Shown in pieces: positions 49,374-60,379 of a DNA stretch of 64,000 nt. The first letter of the stretch is position 1. Each line of letters starts with the position of its first letter. Under the pieces are notes generated by a model, which did no database searches, was not told the DNA's origin, and saw nothing but the letters and a program-made list of their open reading frames with translations. The translations under genes and the position numbers were made by a program. The DNA comes from Rhytidiadelphus loreus (Eukaryota; Streptophyta; Bryopsida; Hypnales; Hylocomiaceae). The DNA is taken from positions 69,806,981 to 69,870,980 of the forward strand of contig OX344762.1 in assembly GCA_947034895.1 (NCBI GenBank). Direction: 5' to 3'.

Positions 49374-52300
49374 CTATTTAATTCTATCATTGTTGCCATC
49401 TCCCGAACCACCAGACAGACCAGAGGACCCCTCTGTATTGCGTTGCGCCATTTGAGCGGCAATCCTTGGACTTCCGCGACGAGAAATTCCCCCAGGGCTT
49501 GTTGAGCTTAAGAACCGATTTGATTTGGTTGCCCTGTCCACAACGACAAATTGTCGTATTGTTTCCGGTGAATAGTCATCGTCATCTTCAATCTTCCGCT
49601 TCTGTTTGCGCTTCGGAGTCAAATCCACATCCATCGCCTTTAAGGCTCTCAGAGCAGCATCCACTCGATTTACCAACACATTCACCATATGGTCATCACT
49701 AGGGTTGTTTACCCTAAACCCTTCGGTGACTCCTTCCAATAGGAACGCCCTCCATTGACCTATGATGTCGGCCACCCTCCTATCAAATGCCCCGGCCACC
49801 TCCACGAACGAATCCCCTTTGTTTGATTCTCCATCCGTTTCCACCTGAACACGAATTGATGCAGCTTCTTCCAGCTTAGATAAGAACAGTGCCCTGCCTA
49901 TGGGAACGTGATTGTATGCCTCGTACTGTTCACTGAAGCCAAGAGGATGCTCCACCTCTATCCAATTGCCATCTGGCCCTTTCTGTACTTCTTTTTCGGG
50001 AAACCGGAAAAATTTATGGTGTTGCATGCTCCAATGCCCTCCCATACTGCGACAAAACAATTCACGAGCCTCGCCATCATCAATGGCACAAGCCCGCAAC
50101 TCCACTTCCATATTTTGGGTCATCTACATGAAGGAATCCACCGGTTGCATGGATGCATCATACAATTCATGCTTCTGTTCCTTTGGATCCCATATGAGGG
50201 GTTTCCCCCAATGCGAATAATTCTGAAATTTGTATGGCCCTTGGTCAAGTGGAAGAGTCCATCTATTGTATTCGTGGCCGGGGGGCATACCTTCCAAGAT
50301 GCCAAACATCTCATAGAACCTCGGACTCAAAGGAGAACGGCACTCGGCACAAGCGGATCGAAACAGAGATGCTTGCACAACGCATTTGATATGAAAAACG
50401 TGGCGACAATGGCCCATGGTGAAGGCTCCTTCAGGCCCAAAAGGACCTTGGCAAATGCTACAATGACCCTTCAACATTTCATTGCCTGGATTAGAACCAT
50501 GTACAACTATCTTCTCGTTCTTCTTTATGTGTGTTGAAAGCGTTGTGTAAGGAGTCCATCCTTCCTCTACTTCAAAAGTCCAATTGATGTCGCGATTGTG
50601 GGCTAGCGATTCCTTCTTGGCGTGGTTCAACCGCTCGTACATGGCATCCATATCTCCCCAACATGTCATTGGCATAGACCCCCAAGAATGTTGCTCGACC
50701 GCACTTTTGAATTTCTTCAAAGCAGCCTCAACGACATTGCAATCTTCATCCGACTTCATTGCAAGGGTGCGAACCCCAATCATTGCCCGAGATGCTAAAG
50801 ACGGTTTGTCTTGAAGTTGTTGTATCCATGTCAACCACCGAGACTCCGATCCGCTCGCCGGTAGACATTCATCCATGTTCTCCACTCGTTTCATCCGGTC
50901 CAACCTCGATTGAAGAAGGGCATTTTCTTGGTTTACCTCATTCAATCTTCGATTCAACTCGCTCCAAGTTGGAACCTCATCCACCTTTCTGGTCTCAAGC
51001 TCCTCCACTGCTTTGGCCTTCTCAAATGGAAGAGAGAGTTGATCGCTTTCTTGAGTTTCTTGCGACCTCGGTAGTTGGATCTCCACTGTAGAGAAGCCCT
51101 TTTCTTCATTTCGTTCCTTCAAATATTTCTCGCTATACTTCCTCCTTGACGCCACCAATTGCCTTCCCAATGACTCACAATTTTCAACGACCCTTCCATA
51201 CTTTTTACTCCACTCGTCATTCTTCTGCTCCAGCTCCACGATTGTCTTCAAGTAGTTGTACTTCTCATCAAGAAGTGTTAGCGCTCCACTAGCAAACTTG
51301 TGAAAAGCCAATCCACCCTTCAATAGTGGATGCGATAATGTGGATAAATTTCTGGCCAATTCCATAGCCAACGGGGCCATTTCCGCTACAGCTTCAGCAG
51401 AACATGTTATTGCTTGAGCGGATGTCACAAAATCGTGAAGCCCAAGTTTGTTTTCGGTTGCCGTAGAGCACTCGGCCTCGTTTACGGGTTCACCTTCTCT
51501 CGATCCATCCATTTGAGGTGGGTACTCAACTCCGCACCTAAGTATGATTTCAAGATGCTCCGGATTTGGGATTTGACCCACATATTGCAATCTTCTTGGA
51601 GTTAAAGTGCACAAGAGCGGATACTTGCGCACAATCTCCTCGCCATCAATATTGGAGGTCGTTGCCACGTTTTGAAGTCGCTCTACGAACAGACCTAACG
51701 GTTGAACTTCACGGATCGGGCTCAATATTGGACTAGGTGGTGTTGGCGAGTCCACGTTTGGAGGAACGTACTTCAAACTATCGAGAGCATCGCTGTCTAT
51801 AAGCCGTTCAATTGTAGCATTTGCTCTTGCAACTTTGTCTTCATCCATGTCTTCTCGCGACGAGGAAGAGGGGGCAACTTCTTTCACGAGGTTGTGCTTG
51901 TTTGGAGCAATGCTTTGCTCACCCGTGATTGGTACATGAATCGAGGTGGGTAAACAAGTCTCTGGATCCTTGAAATTGACCTTCCGAAATACACCTCCCG
52001 AAGAGGCATTGGTGGCCTCCGCTCCTAGTTGTGTGGGGTCCAACTGTACTGCGTCGCCTACACCCTGTGAAACCTTCATTGTAGGCGTTCTAGTATTTTT
52101 TAATACTATTTTAGATTCAACTGTTTGTGCCCCGTGGTTATATAAATCGGGAATATCCTTTTGATTTTTCGGAAGTTGAAGCGTCAATTGCGATGTCGTT
52201 GGAAACGTGCTCCAATCCACCTTCCGACCCAATATGAGTTCTGCATACACCATAGATGCCGTGCTGTAATTTATGTATCCTTTACTCCTTGCCTTGTTGC

Positions 52301-52628
52301 CGAAGAGGGCCTTCCACACCTCGTCTGATCGATGTACAAAATGACTATCCTTGCAAGTCCACGGCTTACAATTGAAATATCTTGTGTGGGCTGCGTGGCA
52401 ATCCCGAGGCCACAACTTGTCAATGTGGTACATTTTGACAAATTGTTTGCACATTTTAGAGCTCCAATATTCAGCCTCCACTTTCTCCCAGTCAGGCTCC
52501 GCTTTGATGTTCGGATCATCTAAAATGTCATACTGCAACGCATGTCCGGCCCCCCTTGTTTTAATTTTCTTCGGTAGAGGTTGTGTTGAAGTCGTCCCAA
52601 TAGCCCCTCCATCACCTTCCGCGGCCAT
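49374..52628 (-). CDS. Cargo gene: coiled-coil RING-finger protein (one in-frame TAG)
   Basis: ATG at 52628 opens a single frame of 1,084 codons, interrupted only by TAG at 50126-50124 (ATG TAG ATG). Residues about 45-150 are a Cys/Trp-rich domain (MCKQFVKMYHIDKLW ... INYSTASMVYAEL ... KVDW) shared with the cargo protein at 56017. The middle (about 450-640) is charged and probably coiled coil. Residues about 721-764 are a RING-H2 finger: CSIC, then CRHVFHIKC, then CAEC, giving the C3H2C3 ligand order of ubiquitin E3 ligases. After the TAG come about 250 more residues, including a Lys/Arg-rich segment (KRKQKRKIEDDDD) that could be a nuclear signal. A ubiquitin-ligase role is inferred from the RING alone. 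Without readthrough the product would be 834 residues. Confidence 0.75.
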
Positions 52629-52857
52629 GCTTGGTACTTTGAATTGAAGAGCAATTCAAAGTAAAAAATTCGGTCAATTGAAATATACGTGTAGGTAATT
52701 TAAATCTGCCAAAGTCACACCGTAATAAAATATGTTGGACCCCTTCTCTCCACCAAGTAAGAGCAACTAGCGCCAGAGGCAACAGCAGCACCAGAGGCAA
52801 CAGCAGCACATCTGACTTGGCAAGCTTGGAGAGAAGAAGTGAAAAGAAATGAAGGGC

Positions 52858-53215
52858 CCGTCCGATCATATAGCCGTCCGAAACCAACCCTAATACCGGT
52901 TCGGTTCCGGACCGCGATCCGTCCGACTTTGGGCCGTCGGATCGGACTTGGTCGTCCGATCGGGCGGACCGAACAGGCCGTCGCCGTCCGATCAGGCCGT
53001 CGGAAGAGGCCGTCCGATGAGGGCGTCGGAAGAGGCCGTCGGATCCGACGTCACCGGCCGATGAGGGCGTCGGATCGAACGCTGCCGTCGGATCGAACAC
53101 GCCGGGGCCGTCGGATCGGGCCGTCGAATCAGGCCGTCGGATCGGGCCATCGGAAGACCAAGTTTCGGAGTCGCCTGCGCCCGATCAGGCGGACCGAACA
53201 GGCCGTCGGATGGAT
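52858..53215. promoter_or_regulatory. GCCGTCSGATC repeat block upstream of the RING gene
   Basis: Over 15 irregularly spaced GCCGTCCGATC, GCCGTCGGATC and CGTCGGAAGAGG units, 230-590 bp upstream of the ATG at 52628. Many juxtaposed units form CCGTCSGATC palindromes. Confidence 0.6.
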
Positions 53216-55547
53216 TTTAGGTCTTCAGGTCTTCGATCAGGCCATCGTCTCTTCTGCACGGACCTGCTGAACTGTCATCCTCCAGCTGTGTACGCACTGT
53301 TCAACCAACGGATCCTTGAAATAGTTAAATCACTGTAAAAAATAATCAATGAAATGTAGAAAGCATCCAATGTGTGAAAGCTTATTGTTCATTTTCTTCC
53401 CTACATTGTGAGATTGTTTTTAATGCTAAACCCTAGACCCTAAACCCTAAACCCTAAACCCTAAAAATTATTAAATTTCCATATAAAATATTCACGTGCT
53501 CAACAAAAAATTGGTGCAGCATGCGGCATCACTTTTACGATTTCACCGAGTATTCCCACCATCCCAATATCCACTAGTAGCAATTTTGGCTCGCCCTCTA
53601 TACATGGTTACATGGATACATTATTACATTGCAATTTGAAGACATTTATTTTTTTGGATCCACAAAGTACATGACTTCTTCTATGATTTTAAGATATGAT
53701 TTAAAAAGTCAATGTGGAAATGTTGGTTGAAAATTGAAATGTAATTTGAATGTAGAGACCATTGTGTAATTGATCCATTGAACTTGTAGTCTACATGTGA
53801 TAATTTAAATGTACTATACATGTGAACCTTGTCGACTAATTAGTTCTTCATTTCTATGTTTCCGGGTATGAATTATTACATGGCACCGTGGAAATTCATA
53901 AAGTGAAAGGTTGTCCCACAAAATTGACAACTGAATATGATGATGAGATGATCACTCATGTACGAGAATTAATAGAAGGAGAACGTCACATATGATCATT
54001 TGAAAGTTTTTTATTTACTTGTAAAATGTACTACTCATTCATGAATTCATGACATTGTAATATGGAAAAAATTTCACCATATACCCTATATTGATATATT
54101 TTTTCATTTCATTGAGAAGGGGGAGAGAGGGGCCAACTTGAAGGCCTTCACCAATTTTTCTAAAGTTGAATTCATTAATCTATTAATTTAGGTTTCATTA
54201 ATTATATGTATGACGAAATGTTAAGCTTTCATACCTTGCAGTATTGCACAAAAATATATTATATTATAGAATCATGGATAATCTCTTTATTCAAAGTTCT
54301 AGCCTATTAGAGCATGTTCTTGAGTGTTGCCAAAATAAATCTATAAATCGGTAGAGTTCATTTCTACATGCAATTGCTAGTGAGATTGATAACTATTAAC
54401 TAGAGAAGAAGTTCTACATGTTTTTGTGGAACTGAAAGAGAGTGGGCACATTTGAGCAAAAAATAAATATTTCTTCAAATAAATTATGGAAAGGTAGTTT
54501 TTCTACTTTTACATGGTCAACAATTATGGAATCTCTCTTTCTTTACTCAAAAAATGCAGTTGTAAGTGCTCCATAAGGCCATAACCGTCTTGGGGGGTGC
54601 ACTTAGTTCTACTATATTACTATAACAAATCACGTGTGAACAAGTGGTTCTCTAATAAACTATAATTTCAACCTAAAATTTTGAACATTGTTTAATAATG
54701 ACTATAGCTTTCTATTGCCAAAATTTCCAACTCAAATAAAATATGAAATGATTTCTAGAAGAGGTTGAAACTTGAAAATGAACTAAAATGGCATGTTTTT
54801 CAATTGAAATAATTATAGAGGACACATTTAGATGACCATTGAGTCAATATTCAATTCAAAATGAGCTTTCAATAATGAGTTATTTTTAGGAATTTTTTGT
54901 TCATTTTTTAGACAATTTTGTCTTATATAATAGAGGGGTGTGAAAGCTATTTTTCAGTTCTACAGTGTATCTTTTTAGTTCAAAAATTTGTAACTAATTA
55001 TTATTAACAAATAAAAATATCAATAATTCAAAACATAAACTTTTAAAGTAGGAAAATCTATTCATATTTTTTTAATTTTGTTTTATTTAAAATTCAAAAA
55101 GTATATAGGGGGTCCAAAGTTTTGTTCGCACTTGGTTTCTAATGGACACTCTAAATGACCCCCCGAGATAACCGTAGTTCATGAATTTCTACAATTATTT
55201 CAAGAAAGCGAATTAGAGGATGTACATGATTTATTAAAAAAATTACGCATTTCGAAGCAATGGGATCCTAATTTTTCAAGGGCATAGCCAAACCCTCATG
55301 AATTTGGGAATTCAAAAATTCCATACTTCTTTCTTCTTATTATTTTCCTTCTATATGTTATACAAGGGTTTAGTGTGTTACAAGCAACATTTTAGATCGT
55401 ACTGTTCAGTCCCCAAATTTTTTACGTGCTCACAGGGGGGGCCAAAAAAGGGTACGTTGAATTGCCCCCTTCGTTGCCCCTGCTGCAGGGCAAAGCCTGC
55501 AATTTCGAAAGGGGCAAAACTTCCCTTGTTCTCCAAAATTCTCCTCG
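53216..55547. other. AT-rich gene-free region inside the hAT element
   Basis: Separates the divergent minus-strand and plus-strand gene pairs. Apart from a short telomere-type run no gene or element ends are recognised. Confidence 0.5.
53426..53466. repeat. Short interstitial telomere-type repeat
   Basis: About five CCCTAAA units, one with a G substitution, the plant (Arabidopsis-type) telomere motif. Too short to indicate a chromosome end. Confidence 0.75.
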
Positions 55548-55690
55548 CCGGACGGCCCCTCCGCCCTTCCGACACCCCGTCCGAGCTGTTCGTCCACACT
55601 TTCTCGGTGACCGTGCGATCCATCGTGCGACAGTTTTGGGCCGCACGATGGGGGCGTCGGAAAACAGGCCGTCGGATTCGGACGGACCCT
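55548..55690. promoter_or_regulatory. GC-rich repeat block upstream of the small cargo gene
   Basis: CGTCCGAGC, GCGTCGGAAAAC and GGCCGTCGGATTCGG units about 330-470 bp upstream of the ATG at 56017. Fewer and more diverged copies than in the other blocks. Confidence 0.5.
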
Positions 55691-56016
55691 AAAGCGCCAT
55701 CGGAAGCCATAAATAGCGTTTTCGACGCCTCATTTTTCCACAGCCGTTTCCCTCCCGAAGTGGGTTTTCCAGTGCCCGATGTGAATCTGTGGCTTTGCGC
55801 GCCCCTTTCGGTTTGGTGTGTGAACGGTTGTGCTTGGATACTTGGTGGTTTTAAGTGATTTGGTTTGAATAATTTCTTGTATGTGAGGAATTGTGAATTA
55901 GAAAACCGTTTCACTCCATTGCATTTGAATTTTGAAGTGAGAAGAACTTGGTGCACTTGGTGCAATGCTTTGGGAAAATTTGGACATCAATTATCTTCAT
56001 TGTAATCAAGGTTATC

Positions 56017-57021
56017 ATGTCTCGCCCTAAACCATCAAGTAAGAGTAAGAAAGGGAAATCTCAAGATATGAATTGGGTTGACTGGGAAAACCCTAATTGC
56101 GTAGCTGAAGATGGATGGGAAGAAGAGCCAAAGAAAGTTTGGGACTGCACCACATGCAAGAAGTACGTGAAGATGACTCACCTCTCTAAAATGTGGTCAC
56201 GAGAACGTGCTGAAGGCCAAGTTCGTCGATGGGAAGGACAAATGTCCACATGTACGAGCCGACACTTTCTTCACCGTTACGAAGAAGTAACGCGTTCAGC
56301 GGGTTTACGTGACTCCAAACCTAATATAATGAACTATTCTAACATGGCTATGGTTTGGGCAGAGATTGTACTCCACAAAGATGTGGATTGGCGTACCATT
56401 TATGGGAAACATGTGGATAGTTTGAATCGGAATGATGCAATGATTTATACTAGCTGGACTGCTGCAAGTGATTGCCAGCCAGAGTGGTCCAATCGAGGGC
56501 AGTTTGGATTTCCTGCAGTTGTGGTGCCACATGGAGAAGATGAATGGTCGAGTGACGGTGATGAGGGTGAAGCTCCAGCACCAGTGACATTGGGAGAGGA
56601 GCATGAGTGTAAAAAAGATCGAGAAGACATTGAATACGAACAACAAATGCAAGAAGCGATGCGTAGAAGCGTAGAGGACTATGGTCAACAAGATGGGTAT
56701 GATGGATTCTACCAACGTGACCGTGGTGCATATGACCCACCACATGGGTCCTATGGTTCACACTATGGCCATGACCCCCAACATGGCTCTCAAAACGTTG
56801 GAGGCTCTTATTATGGCGGTTCAACTCAAAGAGGATCACTCCACGGTGATTCAATTCCTCCTCCAACTTTTGGAGGTCATTCCTCCGCAAATTATGGACA
56901 AGGAGGTGGGCAAAGCGGATATGTTCCCGACTACTATGGCGGAGGACCATATCTCGGTGTTTATGGTGGTGGTCCTACAGGCCCAAGTCAGAGAGATGAC
57001 ACGGATTCAGATTCCGAATGA
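56017..57021 (+). CDS. Cargo gene: small protein sharing the RING protein's N-terminal domain
   Basis: I chose the ATG at 56017 because the product starts MSRPKPSSKSKKGK, a basic N-terminus, and the frame before it looks like untranslated sequence; the product is 334 residues. Residues about 40-125 (CTTCKKYVKMTHLSKMW ... HFLHRYEEV ... INYSNMAMVWAEIV-like ... KDVDW) align with residues 45-150 of the RING cargo protein, including the spaced Cys, Trp and final VDW. The rest is an acidic patch followed by a Gly/Tyr/Ser/His/Gln-rich low-complexity tail (SYGSHYGHDP, GGGQSGY) and ends DSDSE. It lacks the RING. The shared domain resembles no family I can name; DNA or protein binding is possible. Confidence 0.7.
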   Translation: MSRPKPSSKSKKGKSQDMNWVDWENPNCVAEDGWEEEPKKVWDCTTCKKYVKMTHLSKMWSRERAEGQVRRWEGQMSTCTSRHFLHRYEEVTRSAGLRDSKPNIMNYSNMAMVWAEIVLHKDVDWRTIYGKHVDSLNRNDAMIYTSWTAASDCQPEWSNRGQFGFPAVVVPHGEDEWSSDGDEGEAPAPVTLGEEHECKKDREDIEYEQQMQEAMRRSVEDYGQQDGYDGFYQRDRGAYDPPHGSYGSHYGHDPQHGSQNVGGSYYGGSTQRGSLHGDSIPPPTFGGHSSANYGQGGGQSGYVPDYYGGGPYLGVYGGGPTGPSQRDDTDSDSE

Positions 57022-57319
57022 AGCCGAATCAAACACTAATACACTATTGTATTGTTTGTCTTACAATATGGGCTCTAAATTTAGATTTAGTTGTTTTCCA
57101 TACAATGATGCAATATAGAATGTAGCAAGCATAGTGTAATGGTGTCAATGAGTGGTCGTCCGTCGTCACGTACAATGCAAAACCGCTACAATTGCGATGT
57201 ATTGAAATATATTATTAGAATGATAGATTTCTCATGTTCATGGTATTATTGAATGCCATTGCTATGCAATGGATCAAGCCATGGTGTTTTGGAAGCTAAG
57301 TATAGCAATGGCCCAACTT

Positions 57320-57863
57320 TTACCATTATGTTTTTGTTGGTGTCCGTGCGCAATTTTTTTTGCACCATAACCTATTAACTTCTAAATGGGTGAGACCGAG
57401 CAACCCAAAAAATCCACTAGAAATTTGAATCAAAAATGATTTTTTTTTTTCTTGTATATTATATTGGATTTTTCTAAATGGGATGCTTTGATTCATTCCA
57501 ATTGGATTCATGATGCGAAAGTTATGGATTTTCTTGTTTTGTGGGCTATCATAGAATTATCTTGAAAGAAATTCTTTTCTTCCACTTGGAATGCTAATTC
57601 ATGATTTTAAGTTACAAACTTTGAATGTTCGTATCGTGGAAAGTATAATCTAAATGAAAAATTTCATTATATCATTAGCTTGAGTGAAGAATATTGCATG
57701 CAAATTCTCCATTTGTTTCAAGCAAAAAAAAAAAGAATATTGGATGCATTGGTTTAAAAGAAATATTTTTATTAAAATAAATAAAAATCTCCATATAAAC
57801 TCTTCGAAATTGTTGCAAAAATGTGAGTCCGAAAATGGGCTTCTTAGGAAGTAAAGGATTAAC
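57320..57863. mobile_element. Left-truncated TTAA MITE
   Basis: Interior matches 15070-15654 (GGGTGAGACCGAGCAACC, ATGCTTTGATTCATTCC, GAAAGTTATGGA). It ends at TTAA 57860-57863, shared with the next element. Confidence 0.5.
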
Positions 57864-58419
57864 CCTTTAGGGCCTAAGGAGCCCCAAGCAAACTCTTGAA
57901 TTCTTTTGGAATCAAATTTTCATATCAAAATTTTATCATTTAATTTAAGTTATTATTTTTCACAAATAACCATTCATGTCTTCTATCAGATCTGAATTTT
58001 TTAAAAATTTTGGGAAAAAAATGAAATTTATAAGATTTTCTAGAGTTTCTATCTTTGAAAAATCGTAGTAATTACAAAAGAGCTCACTTTACGATGAAAT
58101 TTTTATAGAAAATAGGAAAAATTATAATGAACATTATGGTGAAGTTTTCATGCTCCCTTTCGTTATATACAAATAAATTTGATAGAGAAACATGTCCCAC
58201 AGTGTATTTTGAAACTTTCTAAATCCCAACTTCAAATTGCCATAGATAAGTCATTATTGCTCCAAATTTGATGGCCAATGGCTCATTGGAAGCGAAATTC
58301 CCGTGCCCTCACATCTCATTTACACCTCACAGTCAAATGAGGTTAGGAAAGTGTTTTAATTTCCAAAATTCTGTTTAAAACGACCAAATTTGGCATGCTC
58401 GGCCCCCCTAAAGGATTAA
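57860..58419. mobile_element. Short TTAA MITE, 560 bp
   Basis: Termini TTAACCCTTTAGGGCC and, reverse-complemented, TTAATCCTTTAGGGGG, with TTAA at both edges. It lies back to back with the previous element. Confidence 0.6.
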
Positions 58420-58437
58420 GGGGTGAAAATACCATTT

Positions 58438-58670
58438 ATCGTAGCCGTCCGATCTGTCGTCCTGCCGCGCCATCCGATCTGTCGAACTGCCGCGCCGTCC
58501 AATCTGTCGCACGGCAGCCCGTCCGCCTCGCGGGGGCCGTCGGATCGATCGGCCGTCCGATCTGTCGGCCGCGTCGTGGGCATCGGATTTCCGACGCGGA
58601 CTGTGCGTCGGAAAAGGGTGTCGGAAAAGGGCGTCGGAAAGGTATAAGAGAGTCGGATGGGCCCGTCCGA
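58438..58670. promoter_or_regulatory. GCCGTCCGATCTGTCG repeat block upstream of the kinase-like gene
   Basis: Repeated GCCGTCCGATCTGTCG and GGTGTCGGAAAAGGGCG units, 215-445 bp upstream of the ATG at 58883. It starts immediately after the MITE end. Confidence 0.6.
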
Positions 58671-58882
58671 TCCTCACTTTTGTTTTCCCCCTTGCATATT
58701 GCAAGAGTGAAGCGGAGAGCTTGGTGGTTCATGCCCCCATTGGTTCCTCTTCTTGGGAAAGCAAGAGTGCGATTTTGGGGGCCCCTTATTGCCATTTTTT
58801 TCAGTTTTGGTTCGAGTTTCACTTGAACTTGAAATTATCATTTCATTTTGCGAATATTCATTCGTACAAGAAGTTCATCACG

Positions 58883-60379
58883 ATGCCACGAACAAAGAAG
58901 GCTGCAAAGAGGAAACAAATGGAGCATGAAGGAGGTTCACACAATGAGGCAAGTAGGGACATTCCCTCTGATGCATGCAAGAGATTTTTGATCAAGTTGA
59001 TCGTCAATTTCTATGAGTCGGAAACGACGATGTCACTACACAACAAATACGTTAGGTACAACGAGGAGTGCTCGCAAAAATTCAAGGCGGACATGTGGCA
59101 ACTGATGATGAATGCGCTTAGCGTTCCGGAATGGCACCACGAGACGGAGAAGAAAGGCTTTCCAAAATTCTTGGAGAATAGGGTCCACGATGCATTGTGG
59201 AATGCATCAATGGTGCTAGCAAGGTACGGCTCTCAATATCGGGAAAATGATGAGGATTTTCGTGAAGTCATTCTGAAAGCTGACTTGTTTGTTGCACAAT
59301 GCAAGCCGTTTGCAAAGAGCCGTAATAGACGAGGATCTTTGGGTTGGTGGAATAGCACTGATGGAGTGGCTGAACTGGATCGGGGCAGACAACACCTCAT
59401 AGCGCTTCCCGACACAGCACGAGTAATCGTTCAAGACCAAAAAACCATGAAGGGTGGATATGCAACAATTCGTAGGGTTCGAATTGAAGGGTGTCCAGGG
59501 ATAGCTACATTTTGGGAGTTTGCAGCAAAGCTATCCAATCAACACCGCACACAACCTCATCTTGCGAGATTGGAACACCAGAACGAGTCAATGGCAGTGC
59601 GGATTCCACATCCTGGAGTTATACGGTTTGCTGCAGTTCATAGAACAACAAATGAAGGGTATTCGTATTGGTGGAATGGCGGAACACTACGGCACATGAT
59701 GCACTTGGATAATGATTATCCAGACAACATTGCCATTCGGTTGCACTATTCGAGGCCAACAGAGGTAGAGTTGATTGAAGCTTACCGTCTCGGACGATTT
59801 AGGAAGAAGCGCACGCAACTCGCATGGGCATTATTGCACATCATAAATGCGGTGCACATTTCTGGACATCTTCACAATGACATCTCTCCAGACAACATAA
59901 TGTTTCACTTTCCTGAAGACGAGTCACGCGTGTACATTGGAGTCTGCGATTGGGGCATGACTGCCGTAGCTTCTGAACCAATGAAGTCTTTGTACACGTT
60001 TACATGTGCGAGGGACATGGAGGAGGCTTTGAGAAAGAGGTGGTGGGTGGACCCGAAGATTGCATATGTGCACAAAAGAGATGCAGATGGGTCAATCATT
60101 CCAAATCTATCACGTGCATCAGAAGAATATGCGGTTTGTAAACTCGCTCAACGCATCAACAAGGATTGCATGTCTGAAGAATACTACAAGTTGCATCGGG
60201 AATCAGCTGAACTGACAAAGTTGAGTCACCACGTTTTGGCCCTTATGTTTCACTCATACATGGAGTGGCCTTGCAGTGAAGGTTCGAATTACCGTGGCGG
60301 TTTGTCTCACATCATCAATTTCTTTTCCGGTCGGTACAATTGGCCTGTGCCGGATGAGCACTTTCGCCATTCATATTAG
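58883..60379 (+). CDS. Cargo gene: protein-kinase-like protein
   Basis: Single intact frame of 498 residues from the ATG at 58883 (MPRTKKAAKRKQ, basic). The C-terminal two thirds has a protein-kinase fold signature: HPGVIRF near 242, a hinge-like SYWWNGGTLRHMM, catalytic loop HNDISPDNIM near 331 (HxDxxxxN), and CDWGM near 354 in place of DFG. The Gly-rich loop is degenerate (GGYATIRRVRI) and the usual beta-3 lysine is not obvious, so catalysis is uncertain. The N-terminal ~150 residues are of unknown type. This is the only cargo gene without an internal stop. It sits on the plus strand, 3' to the small cargo gene, near the right end of the element. Substrate unknown. Confidence 0.8.
   Translation: MPRTKKAAKRKQMEHEGGSHNEASRDIPSDACKRFLIKLIVNFYESETTMSLHNKYVRYNEECSQKFKADMWQLMMNALSVPEWHHETEKKGFPKFLENRVHDALWNASMVLARYGSQYRENDEDFREVILKADLFVAQCKPFAKSRNRRGSLGWWNSTDGVAELDRGRQHLIALPDTARVIVQDQKTMKGGYATIRRVRIEGCPGIATFWEFAAKLSNQHRTQPHLARLEHQNESMAVRIPHPGVIRFAAVHRTTNEGYSYWWNGGTLRHMMHLDNDYPDNIAIRLHYSRPTEVELIEAYRLGRFRKKRTQLAWALLHIINAVHISGHLHNDISPDNIMFHFPEDESRVYIGVCDWGMTAVASEPMKSLYTFTCARDMEEALRKRWWVDPKIAYVHKRDADGSIIPNLSRASEEYAVCKLAQRINKDCMSEEYYKLHRESAELTKLSHHVLALMFHSYMEWPCSEGSNYRGGLSHIINFFSGRYNWPVPDEHFRHSY

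Larger units (their letters stand above)
57022..58437. other. Spacer with two TTAA MITEs inside the hAT element
   Basis: No gene. A truncated MITE (about 57320-57863) and a complete one (57860-58419) fill most of it, described separately. Confidence 0.5.

Noticed and set aside
55298..55858. 186-codon frame upstream of the small cargo gene
   Set aside because: Antisense frames are equally open, it covers the repeat block, and it has no domain; treated as upstream untranslated sequence.
41340..60379. Reassigned genetic code reading TAG as glutamine, as in some green algae
   Set aside because: NC2alpha, the hAT transposase and the kinase-like gene all end at TAG where the family-like sequence ends, and TAA and TGA interruptions also occur.
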